Source of the DNA: Streptomyces sp. NBC_00162
GTDB taxonomy: Bacteria > Actinomycetota > Actinomycetes > Streptomycetales > Streptomycetaceae
DNA length: 64,000 nt
NCBI RefSeq assembly: GCF_024611995.1
Contig: NZ_CP102509.1
Span: forward strand, 2,790,001 to 2,854,000
Direction: 5' to 3'
Both the position numbers and the translations under genes were made by a program. Shown in pieces: positions 1 through 9,155 of this stretch (position 1 is its first letter; each line of letters starts with the position of its first letter). The notes under the pieces are model-generated. The model had not been told where the DNA came from. It ran no database searches and saw nothing but the letters and a program-made list of their open reading frames with translations.

Positions 1-2458
1 TGTTCGTGAACTTCGAGACGTAGGTCTCCAGCGGCACGCCGTACTGCAGACCGACCGAGACGGCGATCGAGAAGGCGTCCATCATGCCCGCGAGGGTCGA
101 GCCCTGCTTGGACATCTTCAGGAAGACCTCGCCCAGACCGTCGTCCGGGTAGGAGTTCGCGGTCATGTAGCCCTCGGCGCCACCGACCGTGAAGGAGGTG
201 GTGATCCCCGGGCGGCCCTTGGGGAGGCGCTTGCGGACGGGACGGTACTCGATGACCTTCTCGACGGCGGCGCGGATGGTCTCCTCCGTCTTGGCGGTGA
301 CCTCCTGCTTCTCCTCCTCCTTCTTCTTGGCGGAGAGGGGCTGGCCGACCTTGCAGTTGTCGCGGTAGATCGCGAGCGCCTTGACGCCGAGCTTCCAGGC
401 CTCGAAGTAGATCTCCTCGATCTCCTCGACGGTCGCCGTCTCCGGCATGTTGACCGTCTTCGAGATCGCGCCGGAGATCCAGGGCTGGATCGCGGCCATC
501 ATGCGGACGTGGCCCATCGCGGAGATGGAACGCTCGCCCATGGCGCAGTCGAACACCGAGTAGTGCTCGGCCTTCAGGCCCGGCGCGTCGACGACGACGC
601 CGTGCTCGGCGATGTGAGCGACGATCGCCTCGATCTGCTCTTCCTGGTACCCCATGCGGCGCAGGGCCTGCGGGACGGTGCCGTTGACGATCTGCATCGA
701 GCCGCCGCCGACGAGCTTCTTGAACTTGACCAGGGCCAGGTCCGGCTCGACACCGGTGGTGTCGCAGGACATCGCGAGACCGATGGTGCCGGTCGGCGCC
801 AGGACGGAGGCCTGGGAGTTGCGGAAGCCGTTCTTCTCGCCGAGGCGCAGAACGTCCTGCCAGGCCTCGGTCGCCGCGGCCCAGATCGTGTTGTCCAGGT
901 CCTCGGTGCGCGGCGCGACGGCGTTGGCGTCGGAGTGCTGCTTCATGACGCGCTTGTGCGACTCGGCGTTGCGGGCGTAGCCGTCGTACGGACCGACGAT
1001 GGCGGCCAGCTCGGCGGAGCGCTTGTAGGCGGTACCGGTCATCAGCGAGGTGATCGACGCGGCGAGGGTGCGGCCGCCGTCCGAGTCGTACGCGTGGCCG
1101 GTGGCCATCAGCAGGGCGCCGAGGTTGGCGTAGCCGATGCCCAGCTGGCGGAAGGCGCGGGTGTTCTCGCCGATCTTCTGCGTCGGGAAGTCCGCGAAGC
1201 AGATGGAGATGTCCATCGCGGTGATGACAAGCTCGATGACCTTGGCGAAGCGCTCGGCGTCGAAGGACTGGTTGCCCTTGCCGTCGTCGTTGAGGAACTT
1301 CATCAGGTTCAGCGAGGCGAGGTTGCAGGACGTGTTGTCCAGGTGCATGTACTCGCTGCAGGGGTTGGACGCGGTGATGCGGCCGGACTCGGGGCAGGTG
1401 TGCCAGTTGTTGATCACACCGTCGTACTGGATGCCCGGGTCGGCGCAGGCCCACGCGGCCTCGGCGAGCTTGCGGAAGAGCGCCTTGGCGTCGACCTTCT
1501 CGATGACCTCGCCGGTCATGCGGGCACGCAGGCCGAACTCGGTGCCGTTCTCGACGGCCGTCATGAACTCGTCGTTCACACGGACGGAGTTGTTGGCGTT
1601 CTGGTACTGGACGGACGTGATGTCGTCGCCGCCCAGGTCCATGTCGAAGCCCGCGTCGCGCAGGGCGCGGATCTTCTCCTCCTCCTTCACCTTGGTCTCG
1701 ATGAAGGCCTCGACGTCCGGGTGGTCCACGTCCAGGACGACCATCTTGGCCGCGCGGCGGGTGGCGCCGCCCGACTTGATCGTTCCTGCGGACGCGTCGG
1801 CGCCGCGCATGAAGGAGACCGGGCCGGAGGCGTTGCCGCCGGAGGAGAGGAGCTCCTTGGAGGAGCGGATGCGGGAGAGGTTCAGGCCGGCGCCGGAGCC
1901 GCCCTTGAAGATCATGCCCTCTTCCTTGTACCAGTCGAGGATCGACTCCATGGAGTCGTCGACGGCCAGGATGAAGCAGGCGGAGACCTGCTGCGGCTGG
2001 GGCGTGCCGACGTTGAACCACACCGGGGAGTTGAAGCTGAAGATCTGGTGCAGGAGGGCGTAGGTCAGCTCGTGCTCGAAGATCTCCACGTCGGCGGGCG
2101 ACGAGAAGTAGTCGAAGTCCTCGCCGGCCTTCGTGTACGTCTTCACGATCCGGTCGATCAGCTGCTTCAGACCGGTCTCGCGCTGCGGGGTGCCGACCGC
2201 GCCGCGGAAGTACTTGCTGGTGACGATGTTGACCGCGTTCACCGACCAGAAGTCGGGGAACTCGACGCCACGCTGCTCGAAGTTGACCGAGCCGTCGCGC
2301 CAGTTGGTCATGACGACGTCACGGCGCTCCCAGCTCACCTCGTCGTACGGGTGTACGCCCGGGGTGGTGTGGATGCGCTCGATACGCAGGCCGCCCTTGG
2401 CAGCCTTGGTCCCCTTGGCGCGGGAACCACGTGCCGAGCTGCTCGCCGTCTCTGTCAT
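1..2458 (-). CDS. nrdJ: Vitamin B12-dependent (class II) ribonucleotide reductase, C-terminus cut by window edge
   Basis: Adenosylcobalamin-dependent reductase that turns ribonucleotides into deoxyribonucleotides. About 819 residues are present. The ATG at 2458 is followed by MTETASSSARGSRAKGTK, and the frame stays open to base 2, so the C-terminal zinc-binding tail lies outside the window. Visible marks are the active-site stretch NPCSEYMHLDNTSCNLASLN (near residue 365), the GGSGAGLNLSRIRSS loop and the late APTGTIGLAMSCDTTGVEPD segment, all typical of NrdJ. It lies 144 bp downstream of nrdR on the same strand with no obvious terminator between, so an nrdR-nrdJ operon is likely, as known in Streptomyces. 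I saw no cobalamin riboswitch ahead of nrdR or nrdJ, which fits this enzyme being the B12-using one. Confidence 0.97.
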   Translation of the reverse strand, partial: MTETASSSARGSRAKGTKAAKGGLRIERIHTTPGVHPYDEVSWERRDVVMTNWRDGSVNFEQRGVEFPDFWSVNAVNIVTSKYFRGAVGTPQRETGLKQLIDRIVKTYTKAGEDFDYFSSPADVEIFEHELTYALLHQIFSFNSPVWFNVGTPQPQQVSACFILAVDDSMESILDWYKEEGMIFKGGSGAGLNLSRIRSSKELLSSGGNASGPVSFMRGADASAGTIKSGGATRRAAKMVVLDVDHPDVEAFIETKVKEEEKIRALRDAGFDMDLGGDDITSVQYQNANNSVRVNDEFMTAVENGTEFGLRARMTGEVIEKVDAKALFRKLAEAAWACADPGIQYDGVINNWHTCPESGRITASNPCSEYMHLDNTSCNLASLNLMKFLNDDGKGNQSFDAERFAKVIELVITAMDISICFADFPTQKIGENTRAFRQLGIGYANLGALLMATGHAYDSDGGRTLAASITSLMTGTAYKRSAELAAIVGPYDGYARNAESHKRVMKQHSDANAVAPRTEDLDNTIWAAATEAWQDVLRLGEKNGFRNSQASVLAPTGTIGLAMSCDTTGVEPDLALVKFKKLVGGGSMQIVNGTVPQALRRMGYQEEQIEAIVAHIAEHGVVVDAPGLKAEHYSVFDCAMGERSISAMGHVRMMAAIQPWISGAISKTVNMPETATVEEIEEIYFEAWKLGVKALAIYRDNCKVGQPLSAKKKEEEKQEVTAKTEETIRAAVEKVIEYRPVRKRLPKGRPGITTSFTVGGAEGYMTANSYPDDGLGEVFLKMSKQGSTLAGMMDAFSIAVSVGLQYGVPLETYVSKFTN

Positions 2459-2602
2459 GCCAGGCCTCCCATATGCGGGCAAAAACGCCCTAAAGTGCCA
2501 TCGCTATTCCGCGGCACGATGCTGTGTCTTGTATCTACGTCTCTTCGCCTGGCAGACCGGCCGTGCTGGCGGTGCGTGAGCACCGGAGCACGGGCCGTCC
2601 GG

Positions 2603-3115
2603 TCAGTCGGCGGCGGAGGCGGGCACGGGGACCGGAGCGGTCCGACCGGGCTCGCACTCTTCAGGGTGAGGTCGCGACACGCGGAGCTCCGCGATGGCGG
2701 CCTCGAAGTCTTCGAGTGTGTCGAACGCCTTGTAAACGGACGCGAACCGGAGGTACGCGACCAGGTCGAGTTCCTGCAACGGGCCGAGTATGGCCAGACC
2801 CACGTCGTGGGTGGTCAGCTCGGCACTCCCGGTGGCGCGCACCGCCTCCTCGACCCGCTGGCCGAGCTTGGCGAGGGCGTCCTCGGTGACCGGCCGCCCC
2901 TGGCACGCCTTGCGCACGCCGGAGATGACCTTGGTACGGCTGAAGGGTTCGGTCACCCCGCTGCGCTTGATCACCATCAGCGAGGCCGTCTCCACCGTCG
3001 TGAAGCGACGGGAGCAGTCGGGGCACTGACGGCGCCGACGGATCGACGTGCCGTCGTCCGTGGTGCGGCTGTCGACGACGCGGCTGTCGGGGTGCCTGCA
3101 GAAGGGGCAGTGCAT
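2603..3115 (-). CDS. nrdR: Transcriptional repressor NrdR
   Basis: 170-residue repressor of ribonucleotide reductase genes. The N-terminal zinc ribbon has [10 protein letters not shown] (residues 1-10) and [11 protein letters not shown] (about 30-40), two CxxC pairs. The ATP-cone domain follows ([20 protein letters not shown], from about residue 48) and senses ATP/dATP. The short acidic/proline tail is variable in the family. The ATG at 3115 is preceded by GGGAGGGTGAGGGAACC, a strong ribosome site. It is the first gene of a probable nrdR-nrdJ operon, and a NrdR-box-like palindrome upstream (3281-3296) suggests autoregulation. Confidence 0.97.
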   Translation of the reverse strand: MHCPFCRHPDSRVVDSRTTDDGTSIRRRRQCPDCSRRFTTVETASLMVIKRSGVTEPFSRTKVISGVRKACQGRPVTEDALAKLGQRVEEAVRATGSAELTTHDVGLAILGPLQELDLVAYLRFASVYKAFDTLEDFEAAIAELRVSRPHPEECEPGRTAPVPVPASAAD

Positions 3116-3280
3116 GGTTCCCTCACCCTCCCTCTTGGCACGACTGAATCACCTCACGAGGCCCCTGAACGACAGAGACGGACTCTGTCGGGGGCTTGTG
3201 AAGCAGCCACCAGCATATGCGATGTCGGGACCCTCAGCGGACCCGGGGACCACAACTTCTGGGCGGCTGCGCTCATCCAA

Positions 3281-3296
3281 CCACTAGATCTTGGGT
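3281..3296 (-). promoter_or_regulatory. NrdR box candidate upstream of nrdR
   Basis: On the minus strand this reads ACCCAAGATCTAGTGG, close to the NrdR box consensus acaCwAtATaTwGtgt (palindromic with central ATcT). It lies about 166 bp upstream of the nrdR start. NrdR boxes normally occur as a pair about 31 bp apart. The best second candidate here (3210-3225, ACATCGCATATGCTGG) is 71 bp away and much weaker, so only this site is called. Confidence 0.5.
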
Positions 3297-3507
3297 TGTG
3301 GTGGATTTACCGGACTCCGCGTGTCGCGGCGTCCGATAGGCGGATACGAGGCCTTCCGGTGCCACACTGGGCCCGGACCCGGAGGGTCGGGATCCGACCG
3401 GGAAGGGTACCGTAAGCAGCGGGTGCCGAGCCGAACCCGCGTTCGGTGAACCGATCGCCCATACACCCCTCGATTTGCCCACGCGGGACGATCTGCGATT
3501 TTTCACT

Positions 3508-3521
3508 CGAACGTGTGTTTG
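3508..3521 (+). promoter_or_regulatory. SOS box (LexA operator) of lexA
   Basis: CGAACGTGTGTTTG matches the actinobacterial/Gram-positive SOS box cGAACrnryGTTyG at every position. It lies 64 bp upstream of the chosen lexA start and implies autorepression. The upstream in-frame GTG at 3513 is inside this operator, which argues against it being the start codon. Confidence 0.92.
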
Positions 3522-3584
3522 GCGCAACCTTTCGAAAGCTACTACCGTTGTCCAGCTAGGGAGAACATTTCGAGAGGGGCCGAC

Positions 3585-4376
3585 GTGACCACCACCGCAG
3601 ACAGTGCCACCATCACTGCCCAGAACCGCTCCCAGAGCCGACTCGAGCCGGTGCATGCCATGAACGACGCAAACCTGAACCCGGAGGCGGAGCCCGTACG
3701 CCCCGCACGCTCGCTGCCAGGTCGACCTCCAGGCATCCGCGCCGACAGCTCCGGGCTCACGGACCGGCAGCGGAGGGTCATCGAGGTCATTCGCGACTCC
3801 GTGCAGCGGCGGGGTTACCCGCCGTCGATGCGGGAGATCGGCCAGGCGGTCGGCCTGTCCAGCACGTCGTCGGTCGCCCACCAGCTGATGGCCCTGGAGC
3901 GGAAGGGCTTCCTGCGCCGTGACCCGCACCGCCCCCGGGCGTATGAGGTGCGCGGCTCCGACCAGCCCAGCTCGCAGCCTACGGACACCACCGGCAAGCC
4001 CGCCGCCTCCTACGTTCCCCTGGTCGGCCGGATCGCGGCCGGCGGCCCGATCCTCGCCGAGGAGTCGGTCGAGGACGTGTTCCCGCTCCCCCGCCAGCTC
4101 GTCGGCGACGGCGAGCTGTTCGTCCTGAAGGTCGTCGGCGACTCGATGATCGAGGCCGCCATCTGTGACGGCGACTGGGTCACGGTCCGGCGCCAGCCGG
4201 TCGCGGAGAACGGCGACATCGTCGCCGCGATGCTGGACGGCGAGGCCACCGTCAAGCGCTTCAAGCGCGAGGACGGCCATGTCTGGCTCCTCCCGCACAA
4301 CGCCGCCTACCAGCCGATCCCCGGCGACGAGGCGACCATTCTCGGCAAGGTCGTCGCGGTACTGCGCCGGGTCTGA
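3585..4376 (+). CDS. lexA: LexA repressor
   Basis: SOS repressor, 263 residues from the GTG at 3585 (ribosome site GAGAGGGG at 3571-3578). Domains: a Ser/Thr-rich N-tail, a winged helix ([20 protein letters not shown], then [16 protein letters not shown], about residues 54-115) and the S24 autoprotease. The self-cleavage bond is A152-G153 in GRIAAGGPI. The catalytic Ser187 is in [10 protein letters not shown] and Lys224 in ATVKRFKR. The frame extends upstream to a GTG at 3513, but that codon is inside the SOS box. The gene faces dinG across a strong hairpin terminator. RecA filament promotes self-cleavage, and recA is also in this window. Confidence 0.97.
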   Translation: MTTTADSATITAQNRSQSRLEPVHAMNDANLNPEAEPVRPARSLPGRPPGIRADSSGLTDRQRRVIEVIRDSVQRRGYPPSMREIGQAVGLSSTSSVAHQLMALERKGFLRRDPHRPRAYEVRGSDQPSSQPTDTTGKPAASYVPLVGRIAAGGPILAEESVEDVFPLPRQLVGDGELFVLKVVGDSMIEAAICDGDWVTVRRQPVAENGDIVAAMLDGEATVKRFKREDGHVWLLPHNAAYQPIPGDEATILGKVVAVLRRV

Positions 4377-4395
4377 CCCCGCCGCCTCGATCCAG

Positions 4396-4426
4396 CCCCC
4401 GGGACCCACTGCGCCGGTCCCGGGGG
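4396..4426. terminator. Bidirectional terminator between lexA and dinG
   Basis: CCCCCGGGACC (4396-4406) pairs perfectly with GGTCCCGGGGG (4416-4426) around a 9-nt loop, followed by TTGTCTT. It lies between the stop codons of the convergent lexA and dinG and can serve both. Confidence 0.85.
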
Positions 4427-4448
4427 TTGTCTTGTGCCCGAGGGGCGA

Positions 4449-6419
4449 CTACTTGCCGTCAGCCTGGGCGGCGGCGTCGATGGCGGCCAGCGAGCGGCGG
4501 GCCTGGTTCCGGTCCGTGGTGTACCAGAAGTCCGGCAGCGTGGCCCGCAGGAAGCTCCCGTACCGGGCCGTGGCCAGGCGGGGATCCAGGACCGCGACCA
4601 CACCCCGGTCACCCGTGGCCCGTACGAGACGGCCCGCTCCCTGGGCCATCAGCAGCGCGGCATGCGTGGCGGCGACGGCCATGAAGCCGTTGCCGCCGTG
4701 CTCCTCCACCGACTTCTGCCGGGCGCTCATCAGCGGGTCGTCGGGACGCGGGAACGGAATCCTGTCCATCACCACCAGCTGGCAGCTGGGACCGGGCACG
4801 TCCACGCCCTGCCACAGCGACAGCGTCCCGAACAGGCAGGTCTTCGGGTCGGCCGCGAACGCCTTGATCAGCTCGCCCAGGGTCTCCTCGCCCTGGAGCA
4901 GGATCGGGTTGTCGAGCCGGCCGCGGAGCTCCTCGGCGGCCGCCTTGGCGCCGCGCATGGAGGAGAACAGTCCGAGGGTCCGACCGCCGGCGGACTCGAT
5001 CAGCTCGGCGAGCTCGTCCATCATGTCGCCGCGGGTGCCTTCGCGGCCCGGCGTGGCCAGGTGCTTGGCGACGTAGAGGATGCCCTGCTTCGGGTAGTCG
5101 AAGGGCGAGCCGACGTCCAGGCCCTTCCAGAGCGGCGCGTCCTCGGCCTCGACCCCCTCGGGGGACAGGCCCATGGAGGCCGCGACGCCGTTGAAGTCGC
5201 CGCCGAGCTTGAGGGTGGCCGAGGTCAGGACCACGGAGCGGTCCTCGAAGAGCTTCTCGCGCAGCAGGCCCGACACCGACAGGGGGGCGACCCGCAGGGT
5301 GGCGCCGAATCGGTCGTGGCGCTCGAACCAGACGACGTCGTACTCGGAGCCGTTGGTGATCCGCTCCGCCACTCCGTGGACGTTCTCCACCGCGGCCAGG
5401 GCCTGCTTGCGGACGGCGTCCTCGTCGTGGACGGACTTGTCGCGGGTCGCGCCGATCGCCGAGATCACGTTGCGCGCGGCATCCCGCAACGCCATGAGCG
5501 CGTATCCGAGGTCCTCGGGAATCTCCTCCAGCCGGCCGGGGAGAGCCAGCTCCATGACCCGCTCGAAGGACTCGGACGCGGTCTGCAGGGAGTCGGCGGT
5601 CTTCTCGTCGACCAGCTTGGCCGCCCGCTTCACCGCCCGGTTGACCTGCCCCGGGGTGAGCTCGCCGGTGGCGACCCCGGTCACCCGGGAGACCAGCTCG
5701 TGGGCCTCGTCCACGATCAGCACCTCGTGCTGCGGCAGCACCGGCGCGCCCTCGATGGCGTCGATGGCGAGCAGTGCGTGGTTGGTGACGACCACGTCCG
5801 CGAGCTTGGCCCGCTCGCGGGCCGCCTCGGCGAAGCACTCGGCCCCGTACGCGCACTTCGTCGCGCCCAGGCACTCGCGGGAGGACACGGAGATCTGCGA
5901 CCAGGCCTTGTCCGAGACGCCCGGCGTGAGGTCGTCACGGTCCCCGGTCTCCGTCTCGTCCGCCCAGTCGCGCAGGCGCAGCAGGTCCTTGCCGAGCTTG
6001 CTGGTGGGGGTGGCCGCCTCGAACTGGTCGAAGAGGCCCTCCTCCTCGTCCTGCGGAGCTCCCTCGTGCAGACGGTGCAGGCACAGATAGTTGGAGCGGC
6101 CCTTGAGCATGGCGAACTGCGGGCGGCGGCGCAGCTGCGGATGCAGTGCCTCCACCGTCCGGGGCAGGTCGCGCTCGACGAGCTGCCGCTGGAGCGCGAG
6201 GGTCGCCGTGGCCACGACCACGCGCTCGCCGTGGGCGAGGGCCGGCACCAGGTAGCCGAGGGACTTGCCGGTGCCGGTGCCGGCCTGGATGAGCCGGTGG
6301 GAGTTGTCGTCGATCGCTTCGGCGACGGCTTCGGCCATGGCCACCTGGCCGGGGCGCTCCGTGCCGCCGACGGCGGAGACGGCGGCGTGCAGCAGGTCGG
6401 GGAGGGAGGGCTTCGTCAT
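4449..6419 (-). CDS. dinG: DinG/XPD-family ATP-dependent DNA helicase
   Basis: Superfamily 2 iron-sulfur helicase, 656 residues from the ATG at 6419 (protein start MTKPSLPDLLHAAV; the frame opens 14 codons earlier at 6461). Walker A is QAGTGTGKSLGY and the DEAH box is VDEAHELVS. Four cysteines between motifs Ia and II (NYLCLHR, RECLG, TKCAYGAECF) match the 4Fe-4S ligands of DinG/XPD. Motif VI-like QGAGRLVRATGDRG is near the end. The family unwinds 5'-tailed DNA and R-loops and takes part in repair. No SOS box was found directly upstream, despite the neighbour lexA. The next gene upstream (NIS synthetase) ends 52 bp away on the same strand. Confidence 0.93.
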   Translation of the reverse strand: MTKPSLPDLLHAAVSAVGGTERPGQVAMAEAVAEAIDDNSHRLIQAGTGTGKSLGYLVPALAHGERVVVATATLALQRQLVERDLPRTVEALHPQLRRRPQFAMLKGRSNYLCLHRLHEGAPQDEEEGLFDQFEAATPTSKLGKDLLRLRDWADETETGDRDDLTPGVSDKAWSQISVSSRECLGATKCAYGAECFAEAARERAKLADVVVTNHALLAIDAIEGAPVLPQHEVLIVDEAHELVSRVTGVATGELTPGQVNRAVKRAAKLVDEKTADSLQTASESFERVMELALPGRLEEIPEDLGYALMALRDAARNVISAIGATRDKSVHDEDAVRKQALAAVENVHGVAERITNGSEYDVVWFERHDRFGATLRVAPLSVSGLLREKLFEDRSVVLTSATLKLGGDFNGVAASMGLSPEGVEAEDAPLWKGLDVGSPFDYPKQGILYVAKHLATPGREGTRGDMMDELAELIESAGGRTLGLFSSMRGAKAAAEELRGRLDNPILLQGEETLGELIKAFAADPKTCLFGTLSLWQGVDVPGPSCQLVVMDRIPFPRPDDPLMSARQKSVEEHGGNGFMAVAATHAALLMAQGAGRLVRATGDRGVVAVLDPRLATARYGSFLRATLPDFWYTTDRNQARRSLAAIDAAAQADGK

Positions 6420-6471
6420 AGCACTGCCAACCCTACGGGGCCCCACCGACAGCGATCGCACCGGCGAGGAT

Positions 6472-8328
6472 TCATGGCTGGTACAAGGGGTTGGGGACGG
6501 TGCCGTGCTGGACGGCGTGCGGGCGGGTGGGGCGGTCGCGGTAGCCGTCCTCGTAGAGCCGGTTCCGGTTCAGGCAGAGCCGTCCGATGCGCTCGCCGAG
6601 CAGGTCGAAGAGCTCGTAGCGGTCCTTGAGCTCAGGGAATCGGGCCTGGTGGCGGAGGATTTCCGCCCGTACGAGGGACCAGAACTCGCTCTCCGGGACA
6701 CCGAGGCGGTCCTCGCACAGGGCCGACAGGTAGCGGAAGACGCCGACGAACAGCCCGGAGTGGATGAACTGGGGAAGGAAGTCGGCGGGCTCGGTGAGCA
6801 GGACCGCCCGGACCTCGTCGGGCAGGGACTCGAGCTCGGGAAGCGGTTCGGCGGTGATGTTGATGTCGTCCACGAAGTCCTTGACCGCGAGCCGGACCGG
6901 GACGTCGTGTTCGTCGAAGATCACGATGGCGTTCTCGCCGTGCGGGGAGAAGACGGTGCCGTAGCGGTAGAGGAAGTGGAGGAGCGGGGGCAGCAGGGCG
7001 GCGAAGAGGCGCTGCAGCCATCCGGTGGGGGTGAGCCCGGACCGGGCGACGAGTTCGGCGGTGAAGGACCGGCCTCGGGGATCGGTGTGGAGGAGGGAGG
7101 CGAGCGTGCGGGCGCGCTCTCCGGGTGCCAGGCGTCCGGTCAGGGGCTCGCGCCAGATCGCGCCGAGGAGTTCCTTGTACTGGTACGGGACCTCGGGGAG
7201 CGCGTCGTAGACGGGGTGGCGGACGGTGACGGAGGCGACCTCGCCGAGCAGGATGACCCCGCATTCCTCGCGGAGGAAGGGGTCGGCGTCGCGGAGGGAG
7301 TGGATCCACGCGGTGACGGCGGGGGCGGCGAGGGTGAGATCGCTGGGCAGACCGCGCCAGACCATGGTGTTGAAGACGGAGAGCGGGAGCTTGACGCTGC
7401 GCCGGTCGGGGCGGGTGAGGTTGAGGAAGGTACGGATCGACTGCTGGGGCAGGCGCACGTCGGGATCGGCGGGGAGCGGTACGAGGGCGCCGGAGGCGAG
7501 GGCGGGGGCGAAGAGCGGGAGGACGACCTCGTCCCACTGCCAGGGGTGGACCGGTAGGTAGAGGTAGTGGAGCGGGTCCAGGCCGCGGTCGCGCAGGGCC
7601 TGGTCGAAGCCGGAGCGGGTGACGGGGTCGAGCTCGGCGGAGTAGAGCCGGGCGGGCTCCTCCAGGCCGGCGGTCCCGCGGTAGGCGGCGAGCGAGGTGT
7701 GGGCGGCGAGCCAGGGCAGCCGCTGGCGGGTACGGGCCTCCGGTGCCCACGCCGCGGCGTCGGAGGAGGAGAGACCGACGCGGCCCTTGTTGAGGACGAG
7801 CCAGGGGTGACCGGTCTGGTGGCCTTCGAGGAGGGCGTAGTCGAGGTCGGCGAGTACGTCGGCGGTGAGCGCGGTGTGGTCGATCCGGGCGTCGGCGGCA
7901 AGGGTGGCGCTGAGCTCGCGGACGAGGTGGCCGAGGGTGGCTCCGTCGAGGCCGAGGAGAGTACGGGAGCGGATGAGGAAGGCGTACGGGTCCCCGAAGG
8001 CGGTCGGCGGCTGCGTGGAGGGTGAGGGCGGGGTGAGGGTGATGGTGTCGGGGGTGACGTGCCAGCTGCCGTACGAGCGGCGGCGGGCCCGGAATCCGAG
8101 GAGGCTGCCGTCGTCCAGGGTCAGGCTCCACGCGTCTGGGGCGGCGGCCGGGGCGGGGACGGGGCGGATGATCTCCTCGTAGGCGAACTCGGCGAGCATC
8201 TTGGCGAGCAGGCGCCGGGCGGCGGAGTCCCAGGTCGCGGAGGTGAGTTCGGGTGGTGTGCAGGGGTGTTGGGGCGACGGGGGCAGCGGGGATTCTGCGG
8301 AGTCGGGGGCTGCGGGGAAATTCGGCAC
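6472..8328 (-). CDS. IucA/IucC-family NRPS-independent siderophore synthetase (first)
   Basis: 618 residues, GTG start with GAGGAG four bases upstream. It has the family's ATP-grasp-like signatures: GHPWLVLNKGR, a variant of the usual GHPxHPxxKxRxG motif (about residue 170), the central LPVHPWQWD, and the C-terminal HGENAIVIFDE followed by KDFVDDINI. NIS synthetases condense citrate or a similar carboxylate with an amine or hydroxylamine using ATP. It is the last gene of the four-gene operon beginning at the aminotransferase. The 98-bp gap to the acyltransferase gene contains a small stem-loop (8349-8372). Substrate specificity cannot be read from sequence here. Confidence 0.93.
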   Translation of the reverse strand: MPNFPAAPDSAESPLPPSPQHPCTPPELTSATWDSAARRLLAKMLAEFAYEEIIRPVPAPAAAPDAWSLTLDDGSLLGFRARRRSYGSWHVTPDTITLTPPSPSTQPPTAFGDPYAFLIRSRTLLGLDGATLGHLVRELSATLAADARIDHTALTADVLADLDYALLEGHQTGHPWLVLNKGRVGLSSSDAAAWAPEARTRQRLPWLAAHTSLAAYRGTAGLEEPARLYSAELDPVTRSGFDQALRDRGLDPLHYLYLPVHPWQWDEVVLPLFAPALASGALVPLPADPDVRLPQQSIRTFLNLTRPDRRSVKLPLSVFNTMVWRGLPSDLTLAAPAVTAWIHSLRDADPFLREECGVILLGEVASVTVRHPVYDALPEVPYQYKELLGAIWREPLTGRLAPGERARTLASLLHTDPRGRSFTAELVARSGLTPTGWLQRLFAALLPPLLHFLYRYGTVFSPHGENAIVIFDEHDVPVRLAVKDFVDDINITAEPLPELESLPDEVRAVLLTEPADFLPQFIHSGLFVGVFRYLSALCEDRLGVPESEFWSLVRAEILRHQARFPELKDRYELFDLLGERIGRLCLNRNRLYEDGYRDRPTRPHAVQHGTVPNPLYQP

Positions 8329-8426
8329 GGGACTCCTCGGAGATCGGGAACTTTGCTGCGTGACGCAGAGTTTTCGAAGGGAGAGGTGCGAAGCGGCGAA
8401 GACGGTCGGGGCGCGCGGGGCGGCAC

Positions 8427-9125
8427 TCAGAGGAGATTGCGCAGCGCCCGCTCCCGGACCATCAGGGCGGCACGCTTCTCGGGAAGGTCGATTTCGGTGT
8501 AACAGCGGAAACCAGAACTCAGAAAGGCCGATACGGAGGGGGTGTTGCGGATGTCCGGTTCCGCGATGACACGTGTGCAGCGGGGGCGGTTGTCGAGTAC
8601 CAGGCCGGCGACGGCGCGCAGCAAGGTGGTGCCCAGACCGCGGCCCCGGTTCGTGCCGTCTCCGATGAGCAGGTGGATACCCGTGTCGTGGGGGCGCGCC
8701 GGGTAGTGGCGGGAGAGCGGGTCGAGGTCCGCCCGGTAGATCTCCCAGTAGCTCATCGGTGTTCCGTCGAGGAGGCCGAGGCAGGGGATGCTGCGGCCGT
8801 CTCCGTCGAGCTGTGCCCGCAGGTGGGCGGCGGTGACCTCGGCGGGACCGGCGAGTTCCCAGTAGGCGGCCACCTCGGGGTCGTTCATCCAGCCGGTGAG
8901 GAGTTCCAGGTCGCGGCCCGGTCGTACGGGTTCGAGGCGGAAGGCTCCGGCAGCGGTGTCGGTACTGCCCCAGGTGGCCGGCGAGTCGAGGAGGTCGGCT
9001 TCGGCGAGCAGGGGCAACAGCCCCGTGGGGAGCCGTAGTTCGATGGTGTCTCCGTGGGCACGGACCGTGCCGGTGGCGTGGGTGGTGGAGCCGGCGGAAT
9101 CAGCGGGGGCGTCTGTGGTGGGCAT
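8427..9125 (-). CDS. GNAT-family siderophore N-acyltransferase (IucB/RhbD/MbtK-like)
   Basis: 232 residues, ATG start with GGGGAAG upstream. After a beta-rich N-terminal part (to about residue 55) comes the siderophore-type GNAT domain: LLTGWMNDPEVAAYWELAGP, SYWEIYRADLDPLSRHYP and the acyl-CoA loop GDGTNRGRGLGTTLLRAV, then VIAEPDIRNTPSVSAFLSSG. This pattern belongs to the IucB/AlcB/MbtK group that acylates the amino or hydroxylamino group of a diamine during siderophore assembly. It sits between the two IucA/IucC genes, 30 bp after the larger one. Confidence 0.9.
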   Translation of the reverse strand: MPTTDAPADSAGSTTHATGTVRAHGDTIELRLPTGLLPLLAEADLLDSPATWGSTDTAAGAFRLEPVRPGRDLELLTGWMNDPEVAAYWELAGPAEVTAAHLRAQLDGDGRSIPCLGLLDGTPMSYWEIYRADLDPLSRHYPARPHDTGIHLLIGDGTNRGRGLGTTLLRAVAGLVLDNRPRCTRVIAEPDIRNTPSVSAFLSSGFRCYTEIDLPEKRAALMVRERALRNLL

Positions 9126-9155
9126 GGGGTTCTTCCCCGCGTCGGTTCCGACGCG

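Larger units (their letters stand above)
3116..3584. other. Divergent nrdR/lexA intergenic region (469 bp)
   Basis: Non-coding control region between divergent nrdR and lexA. It holds a NrdR-box-like palindrome (3281-3296), a weaker AT-centred candidate at 3210-3225 and a perfect actinobacterial SOS box (3508-3521). Open frames crossing it are GC-driven shadows. I saw no RNA gene or riboswitch here. Confidence 0.7.

Noticed and set aside
509..3415. 968-codon plus-strand open frame opposite nrdJ and nrdR
   Set aside because: It is antisense to two clear families and has the Val/Gly/Asp-rich composition of GC-driven shadow frames, with no homology.
3513..3584. Upstream GTG start for lexA at 3513
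   Set aside because: The codon lies within the SOS box and no ribosome site precedes it; GTG at 3585 has GAGAGGGG.
2459..3584. Cobalamin riboswitch for nrdJ
   Set aside because: No B12-box or fitting secondary structure seen; the gene's control appears to be by NrdR.
8349..8372. Terminator in the gap between acyltransferase and first IucA/IucC gene
   Set aside because: Only a five-base core stem with an internal loop; too weak for confident termination.
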